Assembly (NCBI GenBank): GCA_003116995.1
Contig: BDSL01000007.1
Location: 1,054,001-1,118,000, forward strand
Reading direction: 5' to 3'
DNA length: 64,000 bases
From: Yamagishiella unicocca
Lineage: Eukaryota; Chlorophyta; Chlorophyceae; Chlamydomonadales; Volvocaceae
The notes under the pieces are model-generated. The model had not been told where the DNA came from. It was given only the letters and a program-made list of their open reading frames with translations, and did no database searches. The stretch's first letter is position 1, and each line of letters opens with the position of its first letter. A program made the translations under genes and the position numbers. Positions 63,969-64,000 of this stretch are shown piece after piece.

Positions 63969-64000
63969 GTATCAATATTCGGGGTTTCCCTTCATTACTC

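Overview
The window looks like nuclear DNA of a volvocine green alga (Chlamydomonas or a close relative). The reasons are: two genes built from pherophorin-type domains, a family known from Volvocales; very GC-rich, intron-dense genes with poly-Ala, poly-Gly and poly-Gln tracts; scattered CCCTAAA/CCCTAAAA telomere-like motifs; and TGTAA motifs a few hundred bases after several stop codons. No CRISPR array, rRNA, tRNA or intact transposon was recognised by eye. All gene models were built by reading splice sites and checking that phase is kept from exon to exon. None was tested against transcripts or a database.

Layout, left to right. 16-1211 (-): an F-box-like/leucine-rich-repeat-like protein. 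3019-5621 (-): a secreted modular protein, seven exons. 5.6-10.7 kb: a long gene-poor stretch. 10695-21888 (-): a plant-type TBC RabGAP with both catalytic fingers and a huge low-complexity tail (16 exons, about 1,792 aa). 22827-23735 (-): a small Cys-based phosphatase. About 25156-45488 (+): a 39-exon gene for a coiled-coil protein of at least 1,872 aa that I do not recognise. 46931-49915 and 52074-54929 (-): tandem paralogues with four pherophorin-like domains, a membrane anchor and a short basic tail. 55879-59077 (-): an alpha/beta hydrolase. 59719-61033 (+): the TRAPP subunit TRAPPC4/Trs23. 62403-end (+): the 5' part of a gene for a Pro/Ala/Thr-rich protein.

The genes do not form one pathway. 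Membrane traffic (RabGAP, TRAPPC4) and cell surface/extracellular matrix (secreted protein, two pherophorin-like proteins) recur as themes.

The most unusual signal is in the introns. At least four short dispersed motif families recur, mainly in introns of the RabGAP and the coiled-coil gene, with single copies in neighbouring genes. Their orientation follows transcription: one form lies just after 5' splice sites, and its reverse complement lies just before 3' splice sites, on both DNA strands. Many introns therefore have complementary ends, as expected of introner-like elements with terminal inverted repeats or of introns whose ends pair. In addition, several 5' splice sites have been copied in tandem, once eight times. 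Exceptions are listed.
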